Below are positions 13,992-14,038 of a stretch of DNA of 14,038 nt, one piece after another. A model generated the notes under the pieces. It ran no database searches, was not told the origin of the DNA, and was given only the letters and a program-made list of their open reading frames with translations. Made by a program: the position numbers and the translations under genes. Source of the DNA: an uncultured Lachnospiraceae bacterium (GTDB lineage Bacteria; Bacillota; Clostridia; Lachnospirales; Lachnospiraceae); NCBI GenBank assembly GCA_910585625.1, contig CAJUFQ010000034.1, forward strand, positions 1 through 14,038, in the 5' to 3' direction. Numbering within the stretch: the stretch's first letter is position 1; every line of letters starts with the position of its first letter.

Positions 13992-14038
13992 AGATCGGAA
14001 AGCGTCGTGTAGGGAAAGATGTAGGCTATAGTGTAGAT
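13992..14038. other. Illumina adapter remnant (assembly artefact)
   Basis: From 13992 the sequence starts AGATCGGAA, continues AGCGTCGTGTAGGGAAAGA and ends GTGTAGAT, which is the reverse complement of the TruSeq-style i5 adapter with two single G deletions. Between the fixed parts, AGGCTATA (14023-14030) is the reverse complement of TATAGCCT, which I recall as index D501. This is library sequence, not genome. Confidence 0.95.

Noticed and set aside
13640..13992. Short genes right of murC on either strand
   Set aside because: The frames lack ribosome sites and recognisable motifs, overlap inverted repeats, and one reaches adapter sequence.

Overview
The window suggests an anaerobic gut-type Firmicute, most likely a Lachnospiraceae member (Clostridium cluster XIVa). 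This rests on moderate GC, strong AGGAGG-type ribosome sites and gene content: a DUF6465 protein beside an HPr-like protein, a long variant Prs, and a DnaD-like/DnaI-like pair next to murC. No rRNA, tRNA, CRISPR array or transposase gene is visible. The last 47 bases (13992-14038) are not genomic. They match an Illumina i5-side sequencing adapter, including a recognisable index, so the right edge is a contig end and biology should not be read into it.

Layout. (1) 105-1478 minus: a PbuG/AzgA-type purine permease, divergent from a cation diffusion facilitator metal exporter (1625-2797 plus). A 20-bp dyad lies in the shared spacer. (2) 3006-3740 plus: a two-gene unit behind a clear sigma-A promoter. 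It holds an HPr-fold protein whose catalytic His15 is Tyr and whose Ser46 site is kept (Crh-like), and a lysine/alanine-rich DUF6465 protein. (3) 3914-8478 plus: a Bce-type peptide-antibiotic sensing and resistance module (response regulator, intramembrane-sensing kinase, ABC ATPase, 10-TM permease). A good BceR-like operator (TTACA-N4-TGTAA) lies upstream of the transporter genes, and a bidirectional terminator closes the module. (4) 8570-13618 minus: prs, a helicase loader (DnaI/DnaC family), a two-repeat DnaD-like protein and murC. (5) 13619-13991: the murC promoter with a perfect 26-bp dyad, then a noncoding stretch with an intricate inverted repeat, then adapter.

How the parts work together. 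The Bce module is self-contained: the transporter and kinase are expected to sense a cell-wall-active peptide together, and the regulator then switches on the transporter. In the minus-strand block, murC ends in its own terminator, and dnaD-like/dnaI are transcribed together from a separate promoter, perhaps reading on into prs. The roughly 320-bp gap between murC and dnaD holds four consensus or near-consensus DnaA boxes in two abutting pairs, one of which forms part of the murC terminator stem. That points to DnaA control of replication-restart/helicase-loading genes, or to a DnaA-titrating cluster. It is the most interesting signal in the window, followed by the Crh-like protein and the two operator-like dyads.
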